64,000 nucleotides of DNA from Abelmoschus esculentus (lineage: Eukaryota; Streptophyta; Magnoliopsida; Malvales; Malvaceae), in assembly GCA_035048815.1 (NCBI GenBank), contig JAUCBN010000035.1:11730501-11794500 (forward strand), read 5' to 3'. Of this stretch, positions 34,195 to 45,227 are shown piece by piece. Under the pieces are notes generated by a model. The model saw only the letters and a program-made list of their open reading frames with translations. It was not told the origin of the DNA and did not search any database. The translations under genes and the position numbers were made by a program. Position 1 is the first letter of the stretch, and each line of letters starts with the position of its first letter.

Positions 34195-36710
34195 GGTTAG
34201 TGAAAATAAAAGAATAAAAAAATATAAACCTCACAACACACTTAAAAAAATCCTAATGGTTACTCAAAGAAAAAGAAATTGTTACTCAAATCACTCGTGT
34301 TTGCGCTCTAAGACTTAATGACTTTTACTATCCTCTTATGATCTCACAACTCTCTTGCCTTTTACCACTCGAATTCTCGTCACAAATTCTTAAAAGAACC
34401 AACTCAAAACCTATCAAAACTATTAGTATAGATTTTGTTGGCGTTTGAGCAACAAGATAAGGGATAGGTTAAGGAAAAGAAAGAGAAAGAAGAAATAAAA
34501 AGAAAAATAGAAAAGTGCAGGGACTAATATAAAAATGGTATAAGAATAGAATGAGATAATTGTAACATCCCGTTTTTGGGGTTATTAGTTTAGGCTTAGT
34601 TAGGGGAATTCGATTCGGGACAAATCGGGTTCTTCGGTTCAATAATTCCGGGAAAAATAAAATAAGGATATTTTTAATTAAGAAAAATAATAATTTGGAA
34701 GGTGGTTTGAAATATTAAAAATATGTTTCAAAATTAAAAGAAAATAATTTGGATTTTATAATGATTTTTAATTATGCTTAATTATGCATAAATGACCAAT
34801 TTATAATTTTTGGAAAATTAGAGGACTTATTGTGTAATTTTCGGCAATTATATTATTTTAGTGAGTAAATTGAAAAGGAAGCTAAACTTAGAATCCTTAG
34901 AGGGCCATAAACCCATTTCTAATTGTTAATGATGATTTATTCACCAAAATATATTTTTAATTACTTTAATTGGGTTTTTAATCATTTTTTTCTCAAAAAC
35001 CACTTTTCTCATCTTTTTCTATCATTTTCTCTCCACTTTCTCTTCATCTTTTCTCTTCAATTCCTTGCTGATTTTTGCATCTTTTTCCACAAAGATTACA
35101 TCACTTGCATCATCTTTCCATCCTTTACAAAACCTAAGCATTGATTTCATCAAATCTACATCAAATTGCAAGGAATCAAGAAGGGGAAAAACCTCATATT
35201 TTTGGTGAATAGATCTTGAAGGTAATTTTCTGGATTTTTATTCTTTTCTAAGGTTCTTTATTGAAATTCCCAAGTATTAGCTTGCTAATCTTTGAATAAA
35301 CACTTGATTCTATGTTTTTAATGTTAGATCTAATGTTTTTGTGATGTTTTTGTAAAATCTTTTTGGATCTCATTTGATGCTGGAAATTAGATGAGTTTAA
35401 TCATGTTTTTATGTTGATTTAATGATTAATTGAGTCTTGATTTGATATCACATTAATTTAATCTCGGAATAATACAAGCGGTGTAGTTTTAAGGTGTTTT
35501 TCGGTTGTTTTATGGGCTGTTTTAGAAGCTTAAATGTTGATGGAGGTATAACAATGGTTTGAATGTGTTTTTGGGTCATAATTGAGGTGGATTAGATGTT
35601 ATATTCGTTAGGTTTTGGGCTGATGTTGTTCGGTTACGTTTCGGCGGCTTAGTTTTCGGTCTTCTCGGCTATGTTTTCGGTAGTTTAATGGTGATCGGAT
35701 GTGGCTGTTGGTTTGAGCATGTTATGATGTGAGAATACTCTGTTTTTAATGTTGTAGAAGAGGTACAAGAAGAAGCTTGATTGCTGGTGCATTGGTGCGA
35801 TCATCGGATAACGGCGAAAGCTCGTTTCGCTTGTTGGTGAGTGAATTCGGATTTAAAGCGAATCGCGTTTGGTATGTACTGTTTTTTGGGGGCTATGGAA
35901 GAGTGTGAAAACCTTCTATAGTTCAAGAGTAAGTAAAGTATTTGTTTTAATGAACCGATATGAGTTTCGGCTATTTTTAACAATGGTATTTTATTGATGA
36001 TGCAATGGAATTTATGAAAGTGCATGAGCATGTTTTAAATTGATGCATACTTGAGAGATACTTGCTGAAATGCATAGCTTATTTAGCATCCATGATTATG
36101 GAAAATTATGAGAAATGTTTTGGAATACAACATGGTTATTTGCCTTATACATGATGGTGCCGTTGGGCATGGCTTTTGGTTCATTTGTTGGACATATTAT
36201 GCATGCATTATATGCAGCAAGTTATCATGTACATTTGATTATGATATTGGCTTAGTGACACTAACTTTAGATTCGAATACGAATGATATGTTATTTGGAT
36301 TGTCTTAAGTGCACTATAATTAAAACTGAAAATACAGAATATTGCCTACACGTAACAAGGGTGACTTTGTGTCCAACCGTGCGTGGTAGAGTCGCCTACA
36401 CGTAACAAGGGTGACTATGTGTCCGGTCGTGCGTGGTAGTGCTAATGGTCACTTCGTGTCATGTCAATGGTGACTTCGTGCCATGACGAGACAAATGTCT
36501 CATGGATCCGTGTATTCGCTGAGCTCAAGTTTCAGATTAAGTGATCACTAGAAAGACAATATACATACATGAAATTGAGAAGAGGTTTGAGCATCATTCA
36601 TAAATTGTTTTGATAAGGTTATGTGAACTCAAGGATGCATATGTTTTAATGAACTTGGGCATGTAAAATTGGCATGCATGATTTAATAAAGGATTGCAAA
36701 TTATGGTTTC

Positions 36711-36986
36711 TGTAAAAAACAGAGTAAAATAGTCTCTGTTACTTATTTTATTACTGAGCCGAATGGCTTCTTATATAGACTCTTGTTGCAAGAGTTTTAC
36801 AATAACTAAAAATAGGACACTTAATCTCTTAAACAAATAGGACTCTAATCTCTTAATGAGATAAGAGTTTCAACATATACTAATAACTCCTAAAATATAG
36901 GAGTTAGTCCTAATTACTTAGTCCTATTAAATAGAACTTTATCCTAATAATAATATTATTATTTTATCTAACACTTATAACTAACA
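36711..36986 (-). repeat. Copia 3' LTR
   Basis: Minus strand TGTTAGTTATAAG...CTGTTTTTTACA. The plus-strand outer edge TGTAAAAAAC touches the TSD GTTTC. Differs from the 5' LTR by a few substitutions near the outer end and a 2-bp indel. Confidence 0.95.
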
Positions 36987-36995
36987 CTCCCCCTC
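36987..36995 (-). promoter_or_regulatory. Copia polypurine tract
   Basis: Minus strand GAGGGGGAG directly upstream of the 3' LTR. It overlaps the stop codon of the polyprotein (36994-36996). Confidence 0.85.
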
Positions 36996-39900
36996 AAACT
37001 GGAGTATATATGTTGTATATACCCAGTTTGAATGAAAGCTCATCGAAGGTAACTCTTGGAAGGGCTTTGGTGAAAATATCTGCCAGTTGCTTCTTAGTAG
37101 ACACATATTGTAGGTTTGTCACTCCACTATTGACTTTCTCGTGAATGAAGTGTCGGTCTATCTTAATGTGCTTCGTTCTATCATGTTGCACTGGGTTCTT
37201 TGCTATACTTATGGCCGATTGACTATCACTGAAAATCTTAAAACTTTTGTCGCCTTCACTTTCCAGTTCTAGTTCTGTAAGTAGTTTTTTAATCCATATC
37301 CCTTCACATATTCCAAGGGCCATAGCTCTGTATTCTGACTCAGCACTGCTTCGAGAAACCACAGCTTGTTTCTTGCTTCTCCATGTGACAAGATTTCCCC
37401 AAACATAGGAACAGTAGCCACTCACTGATCTTCTATCAGTCAATTCTCCTGCACAACTTGCATCAGTGTAGATCTTTACTGATCTATCTTGATTTTTCCT
37501 GAATATAAGTCCAGCACCAGGTGTAAACTTCAAGAATCTAAGTATTCTCTTTACTGCTTCAATGTGTTCTTCCTTAGGATCACTCATATATTGACTGACT
37601 ACACTAACAGAGTACGCAATATCTGGTCGTGTTAGAGAGAGATAAATTAGTTTACCAACTAACTTTTGATAGGTTTCTTTGTTTGTTGGATTTTCATTCT
37701 TTTCCTTGCTGAACTTCAAGGTTGGATCCATAGGAGTCTCGATTGGTTTGCAGCCTAACATTCCTGTTTCTGTAAGAAGGTCTAGCACATATTTTCTTTG
37801 ATTGATGACAAGTCCTTCTTTGGATCAGGCAACTTCTATACCAAGAAAATACCTCATGTTCCCTAGGTCCTTAGTTTCGAATTCTTTTGCCAAGTTCCCT
37901 TTTAATTCTTTTATCTCTTTTTCATTGTTTCCAGTGATAATAATATCATCTACATATACTATTAACAGAGTCATCTTACCATTCAAGTCACTTTTCTTGA
38001 ATAAAGTGTGATCGGCTTGACTTTGCTTGAATCCTCCTTGGATCATTGCTTTAGCAAATCTATCGAACCATGCTCTAGGTGATTGTTTTAAACCATATAG
38101 GGATTTCTCGAGTTTGCAGACAGTATTTTTTGTGAATTTTCCTTCTAGTCCCGGTGGTACCTCCATGTAAACATCTTCTTCCAGATTCCTATTTAAAAAG
38201 GCATTTTTAATATCCAACTGATGCAACTTTCAATCCATATTGACAGCTATTGATAACAAAATCCTAATAGTGTTCAACTTTGCAACATGTGCAAATGTTT
38301 CCTGATAATCAATACCATAGGTTTGTGAAACACCTTTAGCAACCAACCTTGCCTTATACCTTTCTATGCTCCCATCTGATTTGTATTTGATTGTTAAAAT
38401 CCACCTACACCCAACAGCTTTCTTTCCATGTGGTAACTCAGTCAGATTCCATGTGTTATTCTTCTGTAAAGCTTTTATTTCTTCTTCCACTGCTTTCCTC
38501 TATTCTGGAATTTGGAGTGCTTCTGCCACATTTCTTGGTACCTTCTTACTATCAATGCTAGACGTAAATGCCCTGAAATCAGATTGTAATTTTCCATACG
38601 CTACATATCTATTTATTGGATGTGCAGTGCATTTTCTTACTCCTTTCCTGATGGCAATAGGAAAATCATCGAGTTCAACAGTTGTAGTATCTCTATTAGT
38701 TTCATTTTCAACATTATTGTTCTCGGTTTCAGCACTTTTATCTTCTGTTTCAGTAGTAGGAACAGGGTCTGTTTCAGCACTTCTAACTTTTGTTTCAGTG
38801 ACAGGAATATGATTTGTTTCAGCACCAATAATTTCTGTTTCAGTAGCAGGAATCGAGTCTAGTCTTTGGCTAATGCTAGGCTGGTCTGTAGTGGCCTTTT
38901 TCCTTTTCGAATAGACATCGATTTGAGATGGTGTATTTTTGGTCGAAGGACGAGGAACCTAGGATAAAGGAGAGGATAATTCAGTGATTATATCCTCTCG
39001 GTTAGTCACATTATTTTCAGTAGGAGCTGAAATAATTGACTGATGAGAAATAGTAGTAGGAAAAGGGAAAATAGGTTGCTCAGGTATATGAACATGCTGA
39101 AATTCCTTAGAATTCTCCCCCTGAATTTTTGACCCGGAAAAATATGATGTATCTTCAAAAAAGGTTTCATCAAAAGAAACATAAGTTTTCCTTGTGGATG
39201 GAGAATAACATTTGTAGCCTTTTTGACTAGGAGAGTACCCCATGAAGACACATTTGACAGCTTTAGGATCTAATTTGCTGCGATGATGTTGGTGTATATG
39301 TACAAAGGCAGTACACCCAAAAACTCTAGTAGGAATGTTCGAATGTAAAGGTTTAAAGTGAGGGAAGTGGTCAAGAAGAATCTTACTAGGAATTTTGAAC
39401 CCAAAATTTTGCTTGGCATCCTATTTATGAGATAGGTAGCTGTCAGAATTGCCTCCCCCCAAAGGTACTTAGGTGCACAGGCCGAAAAAATTAGAGATCT
39501 TCTAACCTCTAGAATATGTTGGTTTTTTCTCTCTGCCACTCCATTTTGTTGGGATGTATTGACACATGAAGTAAGATGAACTATTCCTTTTTCTCGAAAG
39601 AAAGAACCAAGAGAAGAACTTAAGTATTCACTCCCATTGTCACTTCGATGTAGTTTTATTTTTGTGTCAAACTGGGTTGAAATTTTTTGGTAAAAGTTTT
39701 TAAAGATGGTTTCTACTTCAGATTTGTCTTTCATAAGATAAACCCATGTGTTTCGAGAGTGGTCATCAATGAAGGAAATAAACCACCTATATCCAGATAC
39801 AGTTTTGACAGAGGAAGGACCCCATATGTCACTGTGAATGATTGAAAAAGGTGTTGTGGGTTCATATGTACTTGAGGTATAAGGTTTGCGGGAATGTTTT

Positions 39901-42900
39901 GCAAGCTGACAAGATTCACAATTGAATAAAGATGAATTTTTGTTAACAAATAAGTGTGGTAATATCTTGGATAAATAAAAAAAATTTGGATGTCCTAATC
40001 GATAGTGCCATAACAAAACCTCATTTGTGCTAAGAATGGAGAGAAAAACTTGTTTCCTAAGAGAGGTAGAGAAGGTATGATAAGGAGAGATACATCCTTC
40101 GAGTATGTATAAGCCCTTTAGTAGCCTAGCTTTGCCAATCGCCTTCTTCGAGTCCTGTTCCTGAAAAGTACAACCATCAATGCCAAAAAGAACATTACAC
40201 TTGGATTCATGAACTAACTTGCTAACAGAAAGCAAATTACATGTAAGCTTAGGAACATAGAGAACATTGTGAAGAGTTAAATTATTATTCAAGGTAACTG
40301 AACCACTTCCTTAAACTGGGGTAAGGGTACTATCAGCAATTCGAATTGCTAGAAGAGTAATAGCACCATAGCTTTCCAAAATAGTAAAATCCCCTATCAT
40401 ATGGTCTGATGCTCCAGATTCCACTATCCATTGAATAGTGGATTTGGAAAAAGAGTTACCTGCAGTAACAACATGTGCAATGTTGGAAGATTGAGGTGTC
40501 ATATTGTTCAAAAGTTGTTGCAATGTGATAATTTGTTCCTTAGTAAAGGGACTCGACAATGATTCTTGGGTAGCCACATTAGCTTCATTTGGAACTTTGG
40601 ATCGAGTAGGCTTCTAATCAGTAGGTTTTCCATGGAGTTTCCAGCATTGATCTTTCCAATGGCCAGGCTTTCGACAGTGTTTACACCATGGTCGATTTCT
40701 CCTAGTTTAGTTCTTAGGACGAGAATTAGTGACAAGAGCTGCAGCATCTGGTTGAATTGGTGGTGCTATCACTGCTGTTTTTCTATTATCTTCTCTTCCA
40801 ATTTCTGAAAAAACCTCTCGTACAAATGGAAGAGGTTTAGTTGACAATATTCTTCCTTTAGCCCCATCAAACTCTCTATTTAATCAAGATAAGAACTGAA
40901 AAATTCGCCTCTGATTTTTTTGTTGACCATATAAAAGACTATCATCTTTACACTTCCACTCATTGTTCTCGTATAAATCAAGTTGCTGCAATACTTGTTG
41001 AGAAGACCATAGTATTGCACAACTGAAAGATCTCCTTGTCGAAGATCTTTGATGAGATTTTCTATCCGAAAGAGTTCTGCAGTATTATCATTACTCGAAT
41101 AGGTATCCCTTGCTGCTTCCCATATTTCTGCTGCTGTTTGATACAACATGAAATTCTGCCCAACTTCAGGAAGCATTGAATTGATCAACCATGACACATG
41201 ATCATGGTGTTTTCACTCAGCCAGGTGCTATACTTTGGATCTGTTTTTGTCGGAATGACCATGGAATTAGAGAGGTATTGAATCTTCCTTCTTTCAGTGA
41301 TGTATAGTCGTACTGACTGGGACCATGGGAGATAGTTATTCTCATTTAAGTTTTAGGTTGTTACCGGAGAAAGGGATGATGAATCAGACAATATATTTTC
41401 TGACTGTGAGGAATTATTCTGAGAACTAATCTCAGAAGATGTAACATCCCGTTTTTGGGGTTATTAGTTAGGCTTAGTTACGGGAATTCGATTCGAGACG
41501 AATCGGGTTCTCCAGTTCATTAATTCCGGGAAAAATAAAATAAAGATGTTTTTAATCAAGAAAAATAATAATTTGGAAGGTGGTTTGAAATATTAAAAAT
41601 ATGTTTCAAATTTAAAAGAAAATAATTTGGATTTTATAATGATTTTTAATTATGCTTAATTATGTATAAATGACCAATTTGTAATTTTTGGAAAATTTGG
41701 GGGACTATTTTGCAATTTTCGGCAATTAAAGGTTTTTAGTGACTAAATTGAAAAGCAAGCTAAACTTAGAGTCCTTATAAACCCATTTCTAATTTTTAAT
41801 GATGATTATTCACCAAAATATAATTTTAATTACTTTAATTTGGTTTTTAATCATTTTTCACCTAAAACTACTTTTTCTTATCTTTTTCTCCCATCTTTTT
41901 CTCTCATTTTCTCTCCACTTTCTCTTCATCTTTTCTTCTCAATTCCTTGCTGATTTTTGCATCTTTTTCCACAAGATTTACATCACTTGCATCATCTTTC
42001 CATCCTTTACAAAACCTATGCATTGATTTCATCAAATCTACATCAAATTGCAAGGAATCAAGAAGGGGAAAATCTCCTAATTTTGGTGAATAGATCTTGA
42101 AGGTAATTTTCTGGATTTTTATTATTTTCTAAGGTTCTTTATTGAAATTTCCAAGTATTAGCTTGCTCATCTTTGAATAAACACTTGATTCTATGTTTTA
42201 ATGTTAGATCTAATGTTTTTGTTAGGTTTTTGTGAGATCTTTTTGGATCTTTTTTAGTGCTGGAGATTATATGATTTCAATCATGTTTTTATGATGATTT
42301 AATGATTAATTGAGTCTTGATTTGATATCACATTAATTTAATCCCGGAATAATGTAATCGGTGTAGTTTTAAGGTATTTTTCGGTTGTTTTATGGGCTGT
42401 TTTAGATGCTTAGATGTTGCTGGAGGTATAAGAATGGTTTGGATGTGTTTTTGGATCATGTTTGAGGTGGATTAGATGCTAGATTCATTAGGTTTTGGGC
42501 TGATGTTGTTCGGATGCGTTTCGGCTTAGTTTTTGGTCTTTTCGGCTAAATTTTTGGTAGTTTAATGGTGATCGGATATGGCTTTTGGTTTGAGCATGTT
42601 ATGATATGAGAATGCTATGTTTTTAATGTTGTAGAAGAGGTACAAGAAGAAGATTGATTGCTGGTGCGTTTGGTGCGATCATCGGAAAGCGGCGAAAGCT
42701 CGTTTCGCTTGTTGGTGAGTGGTTTTCGGATTTAAAGCGAATCGCGTTTGGTATGTTCTGTTTTTGGGGGCTATGGAAGTATGTAAAAACCTTTCATAGT
42801 TCAAGAGTAAGTAAAGTATTTTGTTTCGTTAAACCGATGTGAATTTCGGCTACATTTTACAAAGGTATTATGTTGATAAAGCATGAGATTTATGGAAGTG

Positions 42901-44878
42901 CATGAGCATGTTTTGAATTGATGCATATATGAGAGATACTTGCTGAAAATGCATGATTTGTTTAGCATCCATGATTATGGAAAACTATGAGAAATGTTTG
43001 GATTACAACATCGTTATTTGCCTTATACCTGACGGTGCCTTTGGGCATGGCTTTTGGTTCATTTGTTGAACATATTATGCATGCATTATGAGCAGCAAGT
43101 TATCATGCACATTTGATTATGATATTGGCTTAGTGACACTACTTTTGATTCGAATACGAATGACGTCATTAGGATTGTTTTAAGTGCACTATAATCAAAA
43201 CAGAGAATACAGAATATTGCCTACACGCGTAACAAGGGGACTTTGTGTCTAACCGTGCGTGGTAGAGCCGCCTACACGTAACAAGGGTGACTATGTGTCC
43301 GATCGTGCGTGATAGTGCTAAAGTTGACTTAGTGTCATGTTAAAGTTGACTTTGTGTCATGTTAAAGGGGACTTTGTGTCCTGACGGGACGAATGTCTCA
43401 AGATCCGTGTATTCGGTGAGCTCAAAGTTCACATTAAGTGTTCACTAGAAAGCCAATATACATACATGAAATCGAGGAAAGGTTTGAGCATCATTTATAA
43501 TTTGTTTTGATATGGTTATGAGAATTCAAGGATGCATATGTTTTAATGAAGTTGGATATGAAATTTTGGTATGCATGATTTGACAAGTATTGCACATTAT
43601 CTTTTCTTCATGGTTTTTTTTAAAATAGATGCATTGATGATTATTTGTGGAGCTACCTCACTAAGCAAGTTTGCTTAAGCTCTCTTTTCATCTTTGTAGA
43701 AAAATAAGAGCGTGAAGCTTCGTTCTGGGCAAGGAGACCAAGGGAAAGATCGCGTGAATTTTGGTATGTCTTTGGCAAATAAATTGGGCAAGGCAATGTG
43801 TAACACAATCTATGAGAGAAGTGAGGATTTAGGCTTTGTTACATGTTGTACTAAGACCACCATTGCTGGTTATTAATTGTTGAACTTTGGTTTTGTTTTA
43901 GTTGTTGAAGTATAACTGAGTATATTTGCTATGTTGCTATTCAATCTTTAGGAAGCATGTCTATAGATCACCATGTGAACTTTATTGATGTTTGGGGTGT
44001 GCTTATGTTGATGATGATTCCTAGGGTTGTTGCATATAGTTTTGGTTTATTAAAGTGTATGCATGGGTGGTTTAAATGAGCTTAACATGTCACACTCGAG
44101 CCAGGACACAGGGGGTATCGATACACCCTTAGGTTGTATCGGTACCATTATGCCACTGGACGTGCATGTATCGAACCAGGGTTCGGTACCAATAGGCTAC
44201 TGGAAATGCCTGTTCTGATGCACTTTTTGGCCAGTATCGAAACAAGTGAAGTGTTCCAAAACAACCCAAGGGTTGTTTCGAAACACGTGGCTTGAGATGA
44301 GCAAATTGAGAGTTTTGAATGCATGAAATGTAGGATTCAACTTGGTAACATATACAGAATGTTTATGAGTATTTTAGATGATGTTGTGACATTAAGATTC
44401 ATGTGTTAATCCGAACATATACATTACATGATTTAAGATGGATGGATTACTTAACGTTACGTACTTTGCAGTTAAGTCCATGCATGCTAGAACATATGAT
44501 TGATTAATTAAGACATCTTGTACATCTTGAATTGTATGTTGAATATGATAAGCTTGCTTTGTTGTAATCCGATGGTTTAATAATGAATATGGTGATGTAA
44601 TCTAGTTTCTTGCATTTTGGTCCCCGATCACGTATGCGTATAATTGTATGACTTATAATAATTGAACTGCGTTGTCTCTGTCTTTCTTATGTTAATCATA
44701 CATAGGAAATTAATTATGCATCTAGGTAAGAGAAAAAAAAGGGTTACGGTTTTAGAGTTGTTTATTGAATCAAACCTTCGCGGGTTTGGTTTGATATTCC
44801 CCGTGTGACCCTCTAGTGCCGGTTTCGTCCAGGCCGGGCTAAGGGGGTTACAGAAGAGGATTGATCTGGATTAGTCAT
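36994..44878 (-). pseudogene. Copia Gag-Pol polyprotein, interrupted and mutated
   Basis: The start ATG is at 44878; after nine codons L5 interrupts it and gag resumes below 41440. In order: Gag region (41197-40880); zinc knuckle CKHCRKPGHWKDQC (40685-40644, CX2CX4HX4C); protease with ESGASDHM at about 40421 where copia has DSGA; integrase (40292-39270) with its HHCC zinc region and the catalytic blocks HSDIWGP, HRSDNGSEY and GVAERKN; a linker (39243-38959); RT (38490-37825) with LDIKNAF and YVDDI; RNase H (37788-36994) with the DRRSVSGY block and ADIFTK near its end. In-frame stops include 40308-40310, 38227-38229 and 37822-37824, and the frame shifts near 39400. Several stops sit where Trp or Arg would be expected, consistent with C-to-T decay. 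Not functional as it stands. Confidence 0.93.
41440..44852 (+). mobile_element. L5: solo LTR of family L in the copia gag
   Basis: A complete 3.41-kb LTR, TGTAACATCCCG...GGGGGTTACA, with a perfect 5-bp TSD GAAGA (41435-41439 and 44853-44857). It interrupts the copia polyprotein after nine codons and is the youngest event in the nest. It carries GTATCGATAC/GTTTCGAAAC-type palindromes (44109-44290) and the 22-bp repeat in degenerate form (43318-43383). The open frames 41799-42026 and 42654-42842 are not genes. Confidence 0.93.
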
Positions 44879-44940
44879 GAGGAGAAACTAATCCTAGAAC
44901 AAGAAACAAGAATTCAAATCGAGAGAAATTAGGATCACTC

Positions 44941-44953
44941 TAACTTGATACCA
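44941..44953 (-). promoter_or_regulatory. Copia primer-binding site (tRNA-iMet type)
   Basis: Minus strand TGGTATCAAGTTA directly after the 5' LTR. The first eight bases match the plant initiator tRNA-Met site TGGTATCAGAGC; the rest has drifted. Confidence 0.85.
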
Positions 44954-45227
44954 TGTATAAAACATTGTAAAATAGTCTCTGTTACTTATTTTATTACTGA
45001 GCCGAATGGCTTCTTATATAGACTCTTGTTGCAAGAGTTTTACAATAACTAAAAATAGGACACTTAATCTCTTAAACAAATAGGACTCTAATCTCTTAAT
45101 GAGATAAGAGTTTCAACATACTAATAACTCCTAAAATATAGGAGTTAGTCCTAATTACTTAGTCCTATTAAATAGAACTTTATCCTAATAATAATATTAT
45201 TATTTTATCTAACACTTATAACTAACA
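44954..45227 (-). repeat. Copia 5' LTR
   Basis: Minus strand TGTTAGTTATAAG...AATGTTTTATACA. The outer edge touches the right TSD copy GTTTC (45228-45232). Confidence 0.95.
45014..45020 (-). promoter_or_regulatory. TATA box of the copia 5' LTR
   Basis: Minus strand TATATAA within CTATATAAGAAGCC. The same motif is at 36771-36777 in the 3' LTR. Placed in the middle of the LTR, as for a U3/R boundary. Confidence 0.6.

Larger units (their letters stand above)
36711..45227 (-). mobile_element. Ty1/copia retrotransposon, nearly complete, nested in L4
   Basis: Two short LTRs (274-276 bp) that differ at only a few positions, tRNA-iMet-type PBS, polypurine tract GAGGGGGAG, and Gag-protease-integrase-RT-RNase H order on the minus strand, the integrase-before-RT order diagnostic of copia. 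TSD GTTTC at 36706-36710 and 45228-45232. The gag start is split by the solo LTR L5. The near-identical LTRs indicate a relatively recent insertion, yet the polyprotein is broken. Confidence 0.95.

Noticed and set aside
38366..38862. Plus-strand frames of 80-148 aa across the copia element
   Set aside because: They are antisense shadows of the copia linker and RT region.
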